Shown here piece by piece: positions 29,801-44,800 of a DNA stretch of 64,000 nucleotides. Origin of the DNA: Lineus longissimus. Lineage: Eukaryota; Nemertea; Pilidiophora; Heteronemertea; Lineidae. The DNA lies in assembly GCF_910592395.1 (NCBI RefSeq), contig NC_088310.1, positions 18,173,501-18,237,500 of the forward strand. Reading direction: 5' to 3'. How positions within the stretch are numbered: the stretch's first letter is position 1; each line of letters begins with the position of its first letter. Under the pieces are notes generated by a model, which did no database searches, was not told the DNA's origin, and was given only the letters and a program-made list of their open reading frames with translations. The translations under genes were made by a program, and so were the position numbers.

Positions 29801-32800
29801 ATTGGTGCCCTCGGCCATTACTCGTTAAGTAAAATAATTTAATAATTGAATGAGATAGGAAATTGGGACACAATAGCAATTTAAAAGGTAATGAGAGTAT
29901 GTGACCAGTGTGTATTGTTCGTTGTCTCAATGGGAATTCAGATGTCAGAATGCGCGATGAGTATCAAGTAATAGTATCAAGTAATTGTCCAGGGTCGTTA
30001 ACTGAACTTGTGGTCTCCATGGTTTGAGTAGGTCATTTGTTGGCATTGTTCCACTGTCTGTACCGCTTCCTTCTTTGCCTTGTGCAGGGTGCACCAAAAA
30101 GTGTGGCCTTGAAATCCTCTATGTTAAGCTTACCCTGCCGACACACTGGGCATGTCATGTCTCATGAAGCTTCGCCTCAGCATACCTGCTAGCCAACAGA
30201 AGCCCGAGTGTGCCAGCACTAATTTTGATAAAATTTCTCCCAAGTTCGTGCAGCAGCAAATATTGATGATGTTTGAAAGCTTTTAAATGTTTAAAACTGG
30301 TTGCAGTCATCTGTCAATGCACTGCATGTTGCTTGTACTCAGCGCTAACACTCGAGCTGCATGCAAAACGTTTGAGTTTTTAAATTTGCATATTCTTGAT
30401 TCAGTATCGGCATGCTACATGTTGCAGTATTGAACGTGGTTGACGCTTAGTGCGGCATTCATAATTGACTGGGGAATGACCAGGAATTGAACCCAGGACC
30501 TCAAGAGGTGACAGCCACTGATGTTTCCATCCCAACAGCCCAATACATCTCACATGTTGGTGTATCGACTTGGTTAAGTGTATGTTGGACTACACATACT
30601 CTTCAGGAGACTGCACCTAATCTTTTAATATATATCAGCCTGTGGCTATAACCAGTGTCAATATTTCAATACTTCTACCAACATGTTATGCATATTTCAT
30701 GAGATGCCGATGCAGTAATAGGTTCTCTGGTCCACATGCCCTCGAGGAGGAAAGAGACGTAATCTTGTTACCAATATTGCGCAAAGCCTCACATCACGTC
30801 AGTGCGAGCTGTGGATACAAGCTAGACTGCTTGTCACAGCACCTTCATACAGTGGGACTCCTCCAACAGTGGCTTTACGCTTCAGGCTGTGGTTATTTTT
30901 CATATCTACGCATAACCATGTAGACTGCCAAGGACAGTCACCGTCTGCTTGTGATAACCTGGCCTCCTGTCTCGACCTTGCTGATACTAATGCACACACT
31001 CCCTTGCGGACAGCTTGGGATGGTTGGTTGTGTATAGATTTTCTCATTAATCTTATCGCTAATTGGAGCGATAAAGTAAAGTGGCTTTATCTTAATAGTG
31101 CTGGACCACTTGTGAGCTTTGTTGTCATTCAATCAGCCTAAGTTCAAGAGGTCTTGGAACCTGCTTGGTATTGCTGAACACTCTGATTTCAAACTTGTTT
31201 CATTTTAATTATAACGTTATAGTCTCAGTTTCATTCACCAAACCAGTAGTTTTCCATTCCACGGCATCACAAGGTCATCGAGATCATTTTTGCTGCATCT
31301 TCTTAATGCGCTGTGATATTTATTGGTTCTCCATCTTAGGGAGGGTAGAGGTGTTGGTTGCTTGACTCATGGTGGGTCTCCAGTGTCCTCTTATTTCTCA
31401 CTCCCAGGCACTTAGGAACACCATCAATCGAAGGGTGGTGTGTTAGGGGAGTTTTAATGGGATTTTATTGAAGTTTGCTGGTGATATTTTAAGACAGAGA
31501 GGCAAATGGCTGTTGCATTGCCATTGGAGGAAGAGTGAGGCCATTTCATGATGGTTGCATGTGTTAGTGCTGGTGGTGGGTGAGGGGGCAGGTTTCAGGT
31601 TTACTTTATACAGTAAGGTAGAAGTAAAACTGGATACCGTCACTGTAGTCTACAACAATGTCCATCGGTCCCTATTGTTGGGCTGTTGTGTTGCTCCACC
31701 GACGCGCGTTTCTGCCCCTCTAGGCTTCATCAGGGTGGCTGGGGTTGACTAGCATCTGTCTAGTTCGAAGTTCACAGTTTGAATGACATCATGACTCAGG
31801 GGTGGTTTCTCAATGACGTTGTGACGTTATAGACTCTGTTGCGACTCTGTTGTTGAAACATTCTGTTGTAGTCAAGCAGGTGGGCTGTCCAAATGGCACA
31901 TGTTGAGAAGTACAGGATCAACCGATGATACACACGGACCAGACAATAAAATCAGAATAGTAGAAGTAAAACTGGATACTGTCACTGTAGTTCACAACAA
32001 TGTCCATCGGTCCCTATTGTCCAATGTCCATCGGTCCTTACTTTATACAGTAAGCCTTCTGCTCAGGCCTACAAATACCACTGTGACACCAGCTGCTTGT
32101 GTAATGCATCAGGTTGCATGTGATTACTCTGCACATCACTCTCCCTTACTCATCGGCAGTTCCATCCAAAACATCAGTAAACAAGTAATTAACAGATGAT
32201 TCTTGATCTCTATTGATCTGTTAATTAATAAATGGAGAATTACATCCTTTCATAAAAATGTCCCAATTGTTCTTGGCCATTATTTCCGACTTCTCTTGGT
32301 GCCCGTTTTCTCCGTCGAGTGGAAGTCAGCAGACTTGGTGGCAACATCGTTTAATGGCGAAAGATAAAATCAATGCAATCTGTTGGTTGTTGTTTGAGTG
32401 TCTCTGGTTTGATATTGCATTCGATAGTATCCACGGGTTGATATCTCAGATTAATTGACTTGATTTTACGAGGTCTTCATCTTGCGGTCAGGTTGTCATA
32501 TCACTGAGGTAGAGTGCATGTAACCTTTGAGGACTTAGCTGCAGAGCTGACTTGCGTGTACTTATATAGTCATGATGGTCAGCTTAATGTCCATTTTCGC
32601 AATGGGACTGTCAGACTATCCAGGATGCATCTGAACCATGATATGATGAACGCTATTGTGACAGACGGAAAATTCGATAATCCCGCATCAGATGCTAGTG
32701 GTCTCCTGCAGAGAATGCTGTAGTCAAAAGGTCAATTGTCATTGATCGATTATGGACAAAGTGGATCTCTGTACACAACTATGAGCTGTTGCTTCCCCAG

Positions 32801-35800
32801 AATCCTAATCAAGCTCATTCCTCAAGGTACTTACTCTTGCAGCCCACGGCCCCGGGTTCTGGACTGCAGATGGAAGGGTATCATATCTTGAACAGTTCTC
32901 TTTGCCAGCGATCCCCAGTTCGCTCTGATCTGTTGACTTAGACGTCCTTGAACTGTCTCTAAAGGATGCAACAACTGCAATTTCTGTCTCCTGTTACAAT
33001 GTGACGTCTTCTTTAAGAATAGATCCATATTCAATTAGACACAATTTATGCCCAGCTATAGTTGCCCAGTTCTCTTGGCCAGTGATCCTGGTGCTTTCTA
33101 TTCTTCTGACATGGCTGTCCTTGACCTGTCTCTAAATGATATGTCTGACAATAGTCCCAGTCCCCTGTTCCATTGTCTCCGTAAAGAATAGATTCCACAT
33201 GATTCATACCCATCTCTTTGACCCTGTGCTAATCCACTTACAGTCCACTGATGAAGAAACTGTTTGCCCTCCTCAGGAAACCTGTTTTCCTGGACAATGT
33301 GGAAAACTCGTCTCTCGATATTTTAGTAACCTGTCGCATTGGGGAGTATTATTAGTCCGTCATCTTTGGAGTTAGATTACAAGTGTAAAGTGCCCCTTGT
33401 CTGTTTTTGTACCCCTTATCCCGTCTTTCTGGAGACTCAGACTCTTTCAAATGAATGCCAAAGAAGAAGCTTAAGAAAAGCGTGTTTGTTTAGCAATTCG
33501 TTTCATTCTTTACCATTTAAGAGCAACAGGTTCTGGTTGTAAATAGAGGACACTTCCTGAGGTATGAAAACCCAGCATTAGGAACAAGGGTCAGGAATGG
33601 GGTGGATGTTAAAATAGAAAGGGAATGTAACAATTGAGGTCATGGCATGTTCCTTTTTGGTTGCACTTCAAGCCCTTGTGGAAGTTTTTGTCTGCCATCT
33701 AGGCTGCTGATCCTCGTCAAAGTTGTTTAGTCAAAATTGTTTGACCGAGCAGACGTACAGTAGTTAAGAGGCAAACTTCGACCAACATTCTCGTGTGGAA
33801 AAAATGTTTGGGCCAGGACAAGAAACAAACAATTTGTATGTCCTTTCTGATAGTAGATGTTTCAACCTTTAAACGGTTTAGACTCCCAACTCCTCCGGCA
33901 CTGCATGTTGTGTTAGTAATTTCGAATTGATTACTACTCTTATGTGGGCCATGACCTCCATTTATGGTCATAAAGGCTTGGTTCCTGGCATAGTTTTACA
34001 ACCGTTTTCTCGTTTATGGGTCGGTCACATGACTTCCTGGATAGTGTCATTGAGTCTCTGTAGTACATTGGACCACATGCTTTTAGTTTTAGCAGGCCTT
34101 CTCATCACTTGATACATATGTACATTTGATACAGGATAGTACGTTTCATACATGGACTAGTTAGTGTAGGAGGATAATTTCGGATCAAAATGCTGGTTGA
34201 TGTCGGCAATGTCGATTGCTTTGAACCGGATACCGGTGAATTTGTTAAGTCGTGAGTATACCCACAATTGATTTCAACTATCTAGATGACACACGTGGCT
34301 GATATTACAGGGAACAGCTGCTATATATGAACGTTGTCAAAGCATGTTTCATATGTTTTGCCTGCATATGCGCATTTTAGGTGTACCACATCACTGCCAC
34401 TGTGTCGCGAAGCATTACATGTAGTAGTGGCTCCACCTTGGACTTTTGACCCTCTAGGCCTACTCCTTTGAATTGTAATCAGGTGACTTACTGATTTCCC
34501 CCTTAACTGTAGCCTATGCCATCCCACTGTCGTTCTGATACTATCCTCGTCCGATCCATATTTCCTACCCCTCGTCTGTCTCACTGAAATTATTCTTTAA
34601 AAAAGTTGCTTTCGTTTCAAAAGAACGAAATTTGAGACTTCGAGACTGTTGACAACATTCTTCAAGATCAAGATCTGTTCCGTGATATCTGAGTCATAGA
34701 AACCTAAGCAATCGGCTCTGTACCATGATTGATATCTGATGTGATCTGACAGCCTGACTGCCTGAAAAAGTGCAAGGAACCTTCCCAAACGCAACAGTTT
34801 TTGCTGAGTGAAAAGCGACTCTTGCATCTTGATACATGTTGGTACAATGCACTCTGGTCCCAATGACCTAAACGTGCTTGCTTGATGGGTAAGGGTCTAC
34901 TAAGGTGTCCATTAAAAGTTATGGATCTAAATGGACTTACAATTTCATGACTGTGATTCTCACTATCTTGAATTGAGGACCCTTGTGTGATGTCCAAGGG
35001 TTTCACTTCGTGATTACCCCTGTGCTCTATAATCATACTTGAGACCTTGAAGACCCACTATCATTTTCGGTACCATACTGGACCAACTAATTATCAAATG
35101 TGAGTTATATCAGTGTGCTATTTTACTGTGTCATAATCAGTGTCCATCAAAGAATAGCAACAAAGGACTATTAAGGTCACAGCAAATCTGTAAAAAAGAC
35201 AGGGTATGGGTTTCAAGCCTTTTCCTTAGCCACAACCCCTGAGGCACTAGAGTTTTCACATTGCTTTGCTAGTTCAAATAAGCAAATAAAGGTTACCAGT
35301 AGTTCATGTTATTCAATCTGACTATTTAGAAGGTGGGAGAGTGATAATTTTGATACCATAGCATTCCTACGTGATAATAGTAGGCTATAACTCGGCTGAA
35401 CCGTTGCCTGAAGTGGTTGAAAATGTCTGGAGCTAGGAGTTGGTTGCCATGGCATAGCCGTCACAGCCAGGACACTCTGCTAATCAAGTCTACTTCACAT
35501 TAGCTTCTGAAGAGTGAAAAAGTTGGAAAAGCAATTTGTTCTCGATGCAAGTGCTCTGTTGTTGATAGTTCTATCTAAGTGAAAATGAGAAAAACGTTCA
35601 GTCTGTTTTTGTGAGTTTTGGGTTTCTTTTGGACGAATTGAGCACCCCAAAGGAACTTTTCAACTCAGAAGAGCTACCATAGACTCCTTAATTTTTGCAG
35701 CCCTATATGTTCTCCAAACATTCTTTTCAGATTGATATCTGAGGTATACACGTCTTATCTGTCGGCTGGAGGTTCATGTATTCCACCGTTCTTCTCTTTT

Positions 35801-38800
35801 CAGTTCTGGTCAGGAGGTTCAACAGATCAGTGTCATCAACCAGCTACCGGATCTCCTCAGGGATAACAATGCGGACTGTATGCGACGCGTTGTACCAAAA
35901 GTCAGGGTAAGTTGATTTCGTGAAAGCAATACCGCTGTCAGTTATACACCCTGGCGACAAATAAAACGTCGAGGGCATGAATATCTTCCCCTACCCTTCA
36001 TGCAGTCATTCTTTCCTCGGCTGATGCGGAAAGTGTAGCGCGAGAGGGGGTCCATCCAGATGATTTGCCCCTCCCCTCCTTTTAGGAATCTTATTTCGAT
36101 GTGGCATCCCCCTCTCTCGGCTACTCTATTATTAGTAAGTTCCCAATACTTCCTAGCAAGACGATAGATGTTGCCAGGGATGTGGCCACCACTGTCTATA
36201 GTGAATCCCATCCTGCCGTTACTTCTCTTGTACGAATCGAACGCCATTGATGATGTAGCCGTCAGAGGCAGAGAAGGTGCCTTGGATCCAATCATAAATC
36301 AGTTTATTGTGGATTAAAAGAAATCTCTAAAGGTTTCTCTTTGTTGGTGGGCCAAATTCAGTCAAAAAGTAAATTGCTGTGTTCCAACATCTCAAAATTG
36401 CAACCCAGTGTATCTCCACAGTATTGGGGACCTAATCTTGATTTGCAATCTTGCCCCCGCTTCCATTTTGCGGTTCTGATCTGACGTCAAGCTACATCAA
36501 GCAGATGCCAAGTTGAAAATGATTTGTCAACGTTTTACAAACAGTGATGGCTATGTCTAGCGGCGGCAGCTGGTCGGTTGAGTCAACTGAATGTTTACAT
36601 GGCTGAGGTGAAATCAGGAAAGATGATCGATAGGAACACGGACCGTGATCAGTCAACTGGTCGATACACTCATCATAATCAGCTTGGTTAAAATAGAGTT
36701 TGTGTCACTTTCTACCAGCCAGAATCATATGATCAGAAATTTTCTCGGAAATTTCCATCTGATTTGTGTCATAAACTTCGAGTTATGAGTTGCTGTTGAT
36801 AATTCTGTTGCCGTTTCATGATGTTTCACAGTTTGGTAAATTTGAGGACGCTCATTCTGAATGACACGTTGGTCATATTGTTTAGTAGGCGCTACATCTT
36901 CTCTGTCCCTGGGCAATACTTGACCTCCTGAACTAGTCCTGAGTTTTAATTACCATAAACACTTGAAAGTGTTGACAATCTCTGTATTTCAATATTGGGT
37001 GGACTCAGTACTATCAGGGGCACACTTCCTGCTAAACCTTCAGATGAAAATATCGAATAACTCCCAATGTAACTTTTGGATGACATCATGTCATTCCGTG
37101 TTGTCATAAGAACGCCTGTTTTGTAGTTACCCGCATACGCAAAGGATGCTACCCGCATATGCAAGGATGCGTAATATTTTTACTGTTCAAATGATGCCAA
37201 CAGTTGATGCTTTTGTAACCCATACTCGGAGACATATACTTCCTCAATGTCAAGTTTGATTAGTTCCAACATACAGCTCAATGTCACAGGTCATTTTCCA
37301 TCTTCTCTCAAAGAGCCTTTTATCTCCAAATCCTAATGCAAGTAAGAACATTGCTTCCATGATGCACCAGATGCAAGTAAAAATCATTGCTTCCTTGATG
37401 CACTATGACACAATGCTATTAAAGCACATTGTTACCATCAAGAAAAACAAGCTGTTTGATGCATGATTCCTTTCAGATTACTCAGGGAAAAGAATGGTCA
37501 TGCTTTTTCACCAGTCCAGGTTTTTGTTTGGCCGGACAAAGCAACGTATCAGGTGCAACTTTCGAGATAAAGGAGAATTTTTGCTGAGTCAGCATTCTGA
37601 TGATATTTTGGCTAACATCAATAGTGGAAACAAGTATACTTTCAGTTCAAATGAGAATTGATGGATGTTTTCACCTTTTTGTGGAAGTGGTACGTGTAAT
37701 AAGTAAATTGGGTAGAATGTGATGAACCTTCACATTTTTCCACCCTTACCTTGTCAAGGTGTACATCGAGCACGTATGCCAAATCAGTGAGGCTTCCTAT
37801 GATGTTATGAACGAGCAGACTAAGTATTTTGATTAATGCATGAGTTGAGAAACAGGCATTCCCAGAGGACCATGTCAAACGTAAACCTGAGGCAAGTACT
37901 GGCCATGCTGATGATCATACACAATGATTCGTTCTTCCCCCAAAACAACTATATGTTAAGATTGGAATCAGACTGGTCAAGCTGAGATAGATACCATCTG
38001 TGTCTAATCCTGCGTGTCCCATTGCCGTCAATAATACCAGTTGTCCTTCCTCCCTGTTACACACAAAAACTTGGTGAAGCGGATTAACCACTTTTATGAC
38101 CAATAGGCCTACCAAGACTTGATATTTTAGTACAGATAAACAGGAACTCAAAGGAGAAGTATATGACACTTAGAAGATCGCAATCAATAAAATGTATGTC
38201 AGTACTTCAGCATCTTACCCATCTCCATGAGTATGTTGACTACTCAGTTTCTACTCAATGATGGGAATCCATCTTTATGGATGAGAGGTCTGCTGAGGAG
38301 GAAAGCTGGGGATCTTTATGGATGAGATGCAGTCACTCGGCAGTGTATACAGTCTGCTGAGGAGGAAAGCCAACAATAATGCCAACATTTGATTCACAGT
38401 TTAGATAGAGGCAAAAAATTAAGTGCTCCTGTATGATAAATTGAGTGCATCTCATACGTCAACAGATGTGAATTAATGTGGCGACCTCACATGTTCATGT
38501 TCCTGTGGCAACCAGAGAAATTCATACAAGATTTATTAGTGGATGGATAAAATTCGACACCGAAGTTGGATGGGTTCGCCCAAGAGATTGAAGCTGTTAA
38601 TTGACAAGTGGCTTGGCTCAGCTTTCGGATGTTATGTTGAACCATACCTGTAATCTTGCTTACCATTCAGGAATCAAATAAAGAAGTTAAGAGCGATTAG
38701 GAAGCATAAAAATGGTAGATATTTACAGTTTCGTTAATAGAATAGAATCACGAATGTTGCCAAATTTGGAAACATCCCTGATATCATCAATGTTGCAAGA

Positions 38801-41800
38801 TCTGAATCATTGAGTTTCCTGCCAAGTTGAAGAAGGGTGATGGGGGAACTCCAGAATTGAAAGTATGACCTTCAAAGGACTAAACTGTCGTGCCATCACC
38901 ATCCTTGCCAATCCCACAAATGAACAGCTTTTGAAAGTTACATCATCTTCACTTGGAGCTCATAACCTTCAACAGCTCCATCCACTCAGACAATCGATTT
39001 CTGATAACATTTTCCTTCAAGAGCATGAGGAACACAGAATCCCTGTTAGGAAAATGTAACCTAAGACTCAAAACGGCAACTCGAAAACGCTCATAAAAAG
39101 CACAATGGGAAGTTTCTCTCCTTGAAGTCAGTGTTGAGTGAGCTGGCCATAACTGATTTCTTTGAAGATGCTAGCATGTTTTCAAACCCGTCTGGCTTGA
39201 AGTTGTTAAAGGATGAGAAACGATCGATCAGCCTGGTCTGTAGAATACAAGCTGGATGCATCGCTACTTTTCTGGCCAGGTTTGTAATTTGCTGAAGGAT
39301 GGAACTGATTTGAAACTCAACCATTTTGTTAAGATCATTGAAAATTAAATTAACTGTTCTTTAACAATTGTTTTTTTGGGTGTGTGTATGTTAGAAATAG
39401 TTCACCCACAATCATGATTTGTTCTGATAGTTTTCCGGAAACTGAGAATTTGTTTTGGCTCTGTATATGAACTGTTTGTACCATAATGAATAAATCATGT
39501 CATCTGATTTCATAGAAGTGGTGCGTGTTTTGAAGATGAGTATTATGTGTTAACACTCTGACTCTGATGATAAGCAAAAGCTCCAAAGTGGTAAATAATG
39601 GAATACAGAGTATGAAGCTACAGACAGGATGCAAGAAGTGAGCTGTTATATAGGCCATCATATGCTGCTACCTAAGTGAGGTGTCATAAGCCATGATCTG
39701 CCGTGTCTGCAAGCCAAAGAGATGTTTCAAGCTACCATGTGCTAGCTAAGTGAAGTGTCATAAGCCATGATCTGCCGTGTCTGCAAGCCAAAGAGTTGTT
39801 TTAAGCTACCATCTGCTAGCTAATAGTGGTGTCATAAACCATGATCTGCCGTGTCTGCAAGCCAAAGAGTTGTTTTAAGCTACCATCTGCTCGCTAATAG
39901 TGGTGTCATAAACCATGATCTGCCGTGTCTGCAAGCCAAAGAGTTGTTTTAAGCTACCATCTGCTAGCTAAGTTAACAGTCATAAACCATGATCTGCCAT
40001 TTCTGCAAGCTAAGTGAGCTGTTATAAGCTACTATCTGCACGGAGCTAAGTTAGCTGTTATAAGTTATCATCTGCCATTTCTCAAAGCCAATTGAGCTGT
40101 TATAAGCTACCATCGGCTCTGCCATTTCTGCTAGCCAAGTGAGCTGTTATAAGCTACCATCTGCACAGAGCTAAGTAAGCTGTTATAAGTTATCATCTGC
40201 CATTTCTCAAAGCCAATTGAGCTATTATAAACTACCATCGGCTCTGCCATTTCTGCTAGCCAAGTGAGCTGTTATAAGCCATCATCAACTTTTGTTGACT
40301 CTTCCCCCCCCCCCCCCGATGTATCGAAGTGACTCAATAAAAAAATAATGTGTTTGGGTGTAGTTTGTATGAGTTTTGATATGAGCCACGAGTATTGCCA
40401 CCACATGGCAGAGAAAATATAGATCTCAAGTATCGATGGTCTCCATCAATGATTATGATTGCTGTCTATCTTTGGATGTGGCATTTGTACCTGGTGTTAA
40501 GAAATACAGCCATGTGCATCGTATTCACTTACGATTTGGACGTCAGATGCATTCCTGAACTGAATGGAATGGTAATCCTTAGCCCCTTCTCTCATTCTGA
40601 TGGAAGGTGATCCTGTTCTTTGTGGTTTTATTGACTTTTCGGACTTTCCTGTGGACATGTGTCTATCAGAACCCAAGGTTTCTGACTTCCCTGTGGACCT
40701 GTGTCCATCAGAACCCAAGGAGGATGTCGGAATTGGTGGAAAATGTGTGTCATTTCTTGATGAGGAGATTTGTGATTGGATTTGGATGGACAGGCATGAG
40801 GTGAGAAATGATCACTCCCCCAGAGATTGTTTGTCGAAGCTCTGAGTACATTTTGGCATCACATAGGATACTGTAAATTGAATGTCTTTTTTCTTCTTCT
40901 TCTTAGCATTAACCAGCTGTTCAAATGTGTAGTCCGGTCCCGAGTCTGGTCTGGTTTATGAAGTGGACTGTTGGCTCCAGTTCCCTCTTGGTCTCGCAGA
41001 GTTCAGCTGTGTAGTTGACATCGTCTGACCAAACCTTATTTCTCTTGGCAGGAGGTAACAGTCGTCAAGGAATGGATGTGGATGGGAGTCTGTCCCTTGT
41101 GTCTACAGGAGCATGCTGTGTGTCTGCTAGCCCAATGCGAAAGAGATGGCGGTCTTTGAATAGTAGATCTGATGTTGTCATCGGCATCGTCATTTGACTC
41201 TCAATCAGCAATTATCATAAATTTTCATCTATTGCAATTGTTCTTGGGTCCCTTGGACCGTTGTCATTTTCAGCTTCTTTTCCCACTCATCACCATGGTC
41301 ACCCTTATCTCTAAAGCCAAGATGGCCCTTGCGAGAACTATCTCACATATCACTTTTTCTGGCTGGAATGAGACATTAGTATTCACACCAACTTTGAATT
41401 CATCATCTCTTGCTAGATTCTTTGGGAAACTGCCAGAACCAGAGTGATGTATCATTGTCTATAGGTGCCCCCTTTCATCTTTACAATGTAAATGGTAAGA
41501 AATTGACTGTTTTGTGTGTTTTGCCCTGAAAGACTTTGTGGAGGAAAGGATCTGTGTAATCTGTGGTGAAATTCCTCTGATGCAACTTGATGGAAGTTAT
41601 CTCAAGCGATCTTTGAACTCTCTCGGTCCTTTCAGGTAAGGTGGATTCTTGGTTCAAAGATTGGCTCCCTTGTGGTTTGATGAGACCACTTAATCTCTGT
41701 AGAGGTTTTGATTTTCCTTGGATATCTCTTAGAGGTGGCAGGTAACACTTGTAAAGCTTGATCTGTCTGCCTGGACAAGGTCGTTTGGGGTTGCTCTCAT

Positions 41801-44800
41801 GTTGTCCATTCCTTGGTCTTGTTTATCTGATCCTTCTGGTGTTCTCTTTGGCTTATCACTGATTCAGAAGGTTCGAATTGCGTGGCTTTACCTCTTAGCC
41901 CAGGTTTGTAAAGAGTTCACCTTTTCGCATTGTAGCTTTGCCTTGAGTTGTGGTCAGCAAGGAGCCATCTCCACTCTCTCACTCAGCGCATCCTCTTACC
42001 ACCTGTCATTAGGCTTGGTTAGTTCTCTAATTGCTTGGTCATGGCGTCTGTTTTAACAAATTATCAGGTCGTGGTTGAATTTCATGATTACTTTTCTCTG
42101 TGGAGCAACTTTCTCTGAGTTCTTCCTCAGACTGTTTTCCCGGAACCACCTGACGTCTGTTCTTTGCTTTGGGCATTCAGGCTGCCGAGCGCAAGTCCAG
42201 CACTGCGAATGTCCTACTGCTTCCAATGTCATCCAAAGCCATGAAATTGCAGCAATGAAGTTCTTTGACAAGCTGGCATGTTACCATGATGCCCTACACT
42301 TCATAGTGGAGTAAATCAGATGGTAATAGCGCTTTCCATGTCACACATTTAGCTCAGAAGAGTTATGTCCTATGCCGCATCTCCCAGTTAATGCTTTACC
42401 AGTAAACTACGGCAATAATGTCATTGGGTGTTAATCACTCCACCTGCTCTTCTTACTAAACGTCTCATTAGCCTCTCAGTGTTTTCATCTTCTATATTTA
42501 TGAGATGGGATTGGAGGAGTCTTTCGCATCGAATTTAAATGTGTCACCATATTTTGTCGCTTCCATCATCTAGATGTGTCTTGTTGAACAGAAGCACATC
42601 GAATTGAATGAAAGGAAAGGCAGTGTGTTGGTTCCTAATCGGATTATTGACTCCGCCTGTTCTTACCTCCGTTGAGCAGCCAAGTCTACAAATTGTCATC
42701 CTTTTGATGAAGCTTGGCTTCCATGGAGACCGGCTCCAAGACTGTGCGTGCGAGAGAAGCAGACTTAGAAGCTTTTGAGTCGTTCAGCCATTGTGAAGAT
42801 GATTGGAAAATGTTCTCCAAATAATGAGGCAAGGTTACAGTATTTCTTCTGGTGCTGTTGCCTACTTAAATTCAGGGCAATTTCTTTCTGTCTGCCAGTT
42901 ATCGTGATTACAGGCAATGGTAATTCGATAAAAGAGAGCAATTTGTTCTGCGTGCGAGAGCAGTAGAGGTAGAGTTACCGTTTATTCCAATAATCCTTTT
43001 TCCGAGGTAGTTGTTCCGTTGAATCCATGCCAATTTGAAATATAATTCATAGGACAGCTTCTGTGGCAGATTCAGAAATTAGGTTTTATACCAAAAAAAG
43101 AAAGATTGGTATTCGGACCACACAGGAGTTGAGTCTTTTTTCATGATCCTAAGACTTGCTAATGAAAGGGCCTTGGGTGAATGGTGACAAGCAAGAAGCA
43201 TTCTAGAATATCTCTACTAGAGAAATATTTAGATTCCTCCGTGACAGTTCGTGGAGGCTGTCGGGGTAGTTAGAGAGAGGTCACCTGTCCAGATGACAGA
43301 GTTATCTTTTGAATCATAACATCTCTTAGGTTTCGTTACTTGTAATTATATCAGAGTCGAGATTGCTGAGAAAAAGCATTGGTTGGCTAGTCCATTTTGA
43401 TGATCATCTCAGTACGGACAGTAGGGACTTCATGTTAGTCCATATTTTGACTGAAGGAGACTGTTAGCTCTGTGAGTTGCATCTAGGTCTTTATGGATGG
43501 GCAATTTACCTACTGGTACCCTTGGTCTACTACCCTGAGCAAGGAGTGAACTTGGATCATCGGAAACACACACAAAGTTTGTTGTTCCACGGGAATATAT
43601 GATGATGTTGTGCTGGGTGAGTAACATGATTATCATTCAAATGCAAGCCTAAGTTAAGTTGGGAATTATGTTCACCATCTTTGGTAGGTGCAATAGTTAA
43701 AAATCAACATAAATATTACAATTATGTGTGAAGTGGGCCTGTTAAGAGAGCTATTTTATAGTAAAATAATGATGCCACATACTTGGAGATTCGGCTTTGT
43801 GTCGTTAGAATAAAATGTAAATGTTCTGTTGCCAAGCAACCTCTCATAACACGTCAACAGAATATGTCTAAGATATCCATTACTCTCTCCATTTTTAATC
43901 AACGCCCGTCTCATATGCATATTGACAATCTCTCCCCGACAGGAAATTGACATTGTTGACGATTGGCGGGATGACTTGTCTGGTAGGGAAATTGTTGGGG
44001 GATGTTTTGTTTTGATGGATTTTGAAAAGATGCACAGTTGATATTGAGTAATTGCTTATTCTCAAGAAAACTCTGTCCATCTTGAAAGGCGTATTGGAAG
44101 ATGTTACAGAGAATATTGAAGATCTGAAAGCAATGCCTCGTTGGCAACATTCTATTCAAAGGGATTATCTTGTCAGTGTTGTTGCCAATGTTGGTGTGTA
44201 TCAAATGAAGATTTACCTATTGGCAAGAAAGGAAAAGCATTAGGAACTCACAGCTTTTGTAAGAGCAGCTTTAGTTGCCATATTATTGGAGATAATACGC
44301 CGACGGAAGATTGAGCCAAAGCTCTCTGCTTTGTTTAGTTCCCAATCCATTTCTCACGTTGTGATTTCTTCATCGAACCTAAAAAGCTGTCTTTAGACAC
44401 ATAACGAGAAGGTATGATGTGCAAAGGAAGACATGTGTCTGTTGACAAATCTTTGTGATGAAGTAATATTAGGAATCAGCTCTCTGTGAATCTCCCTCCA
44501 TGTCCTCAGCAGTTTCAATCAGATCAAGTCAGGCTCCAGGTCAGGATCTCATGATTGCATTCAATTAATCTCCCCTTGTGACACCTTGGCTGCACAGTCA
44601 TGGCCTTAAACCATCACTTTTGTTATCCGGCTACAAAATATCAACTAAACTAGGCGTATAGCAGGAATTGTTCGCACTCGGTTCATCCATGCCCAAAAGC
44701 TGCTGCGCTCGAATAATCAAGAGGAACCTCGTTCTGTAAATGTAATGTATCTCCCATCTATTTCATCCGGATACCATCTAGTCAGATAATCTCCCAACCT

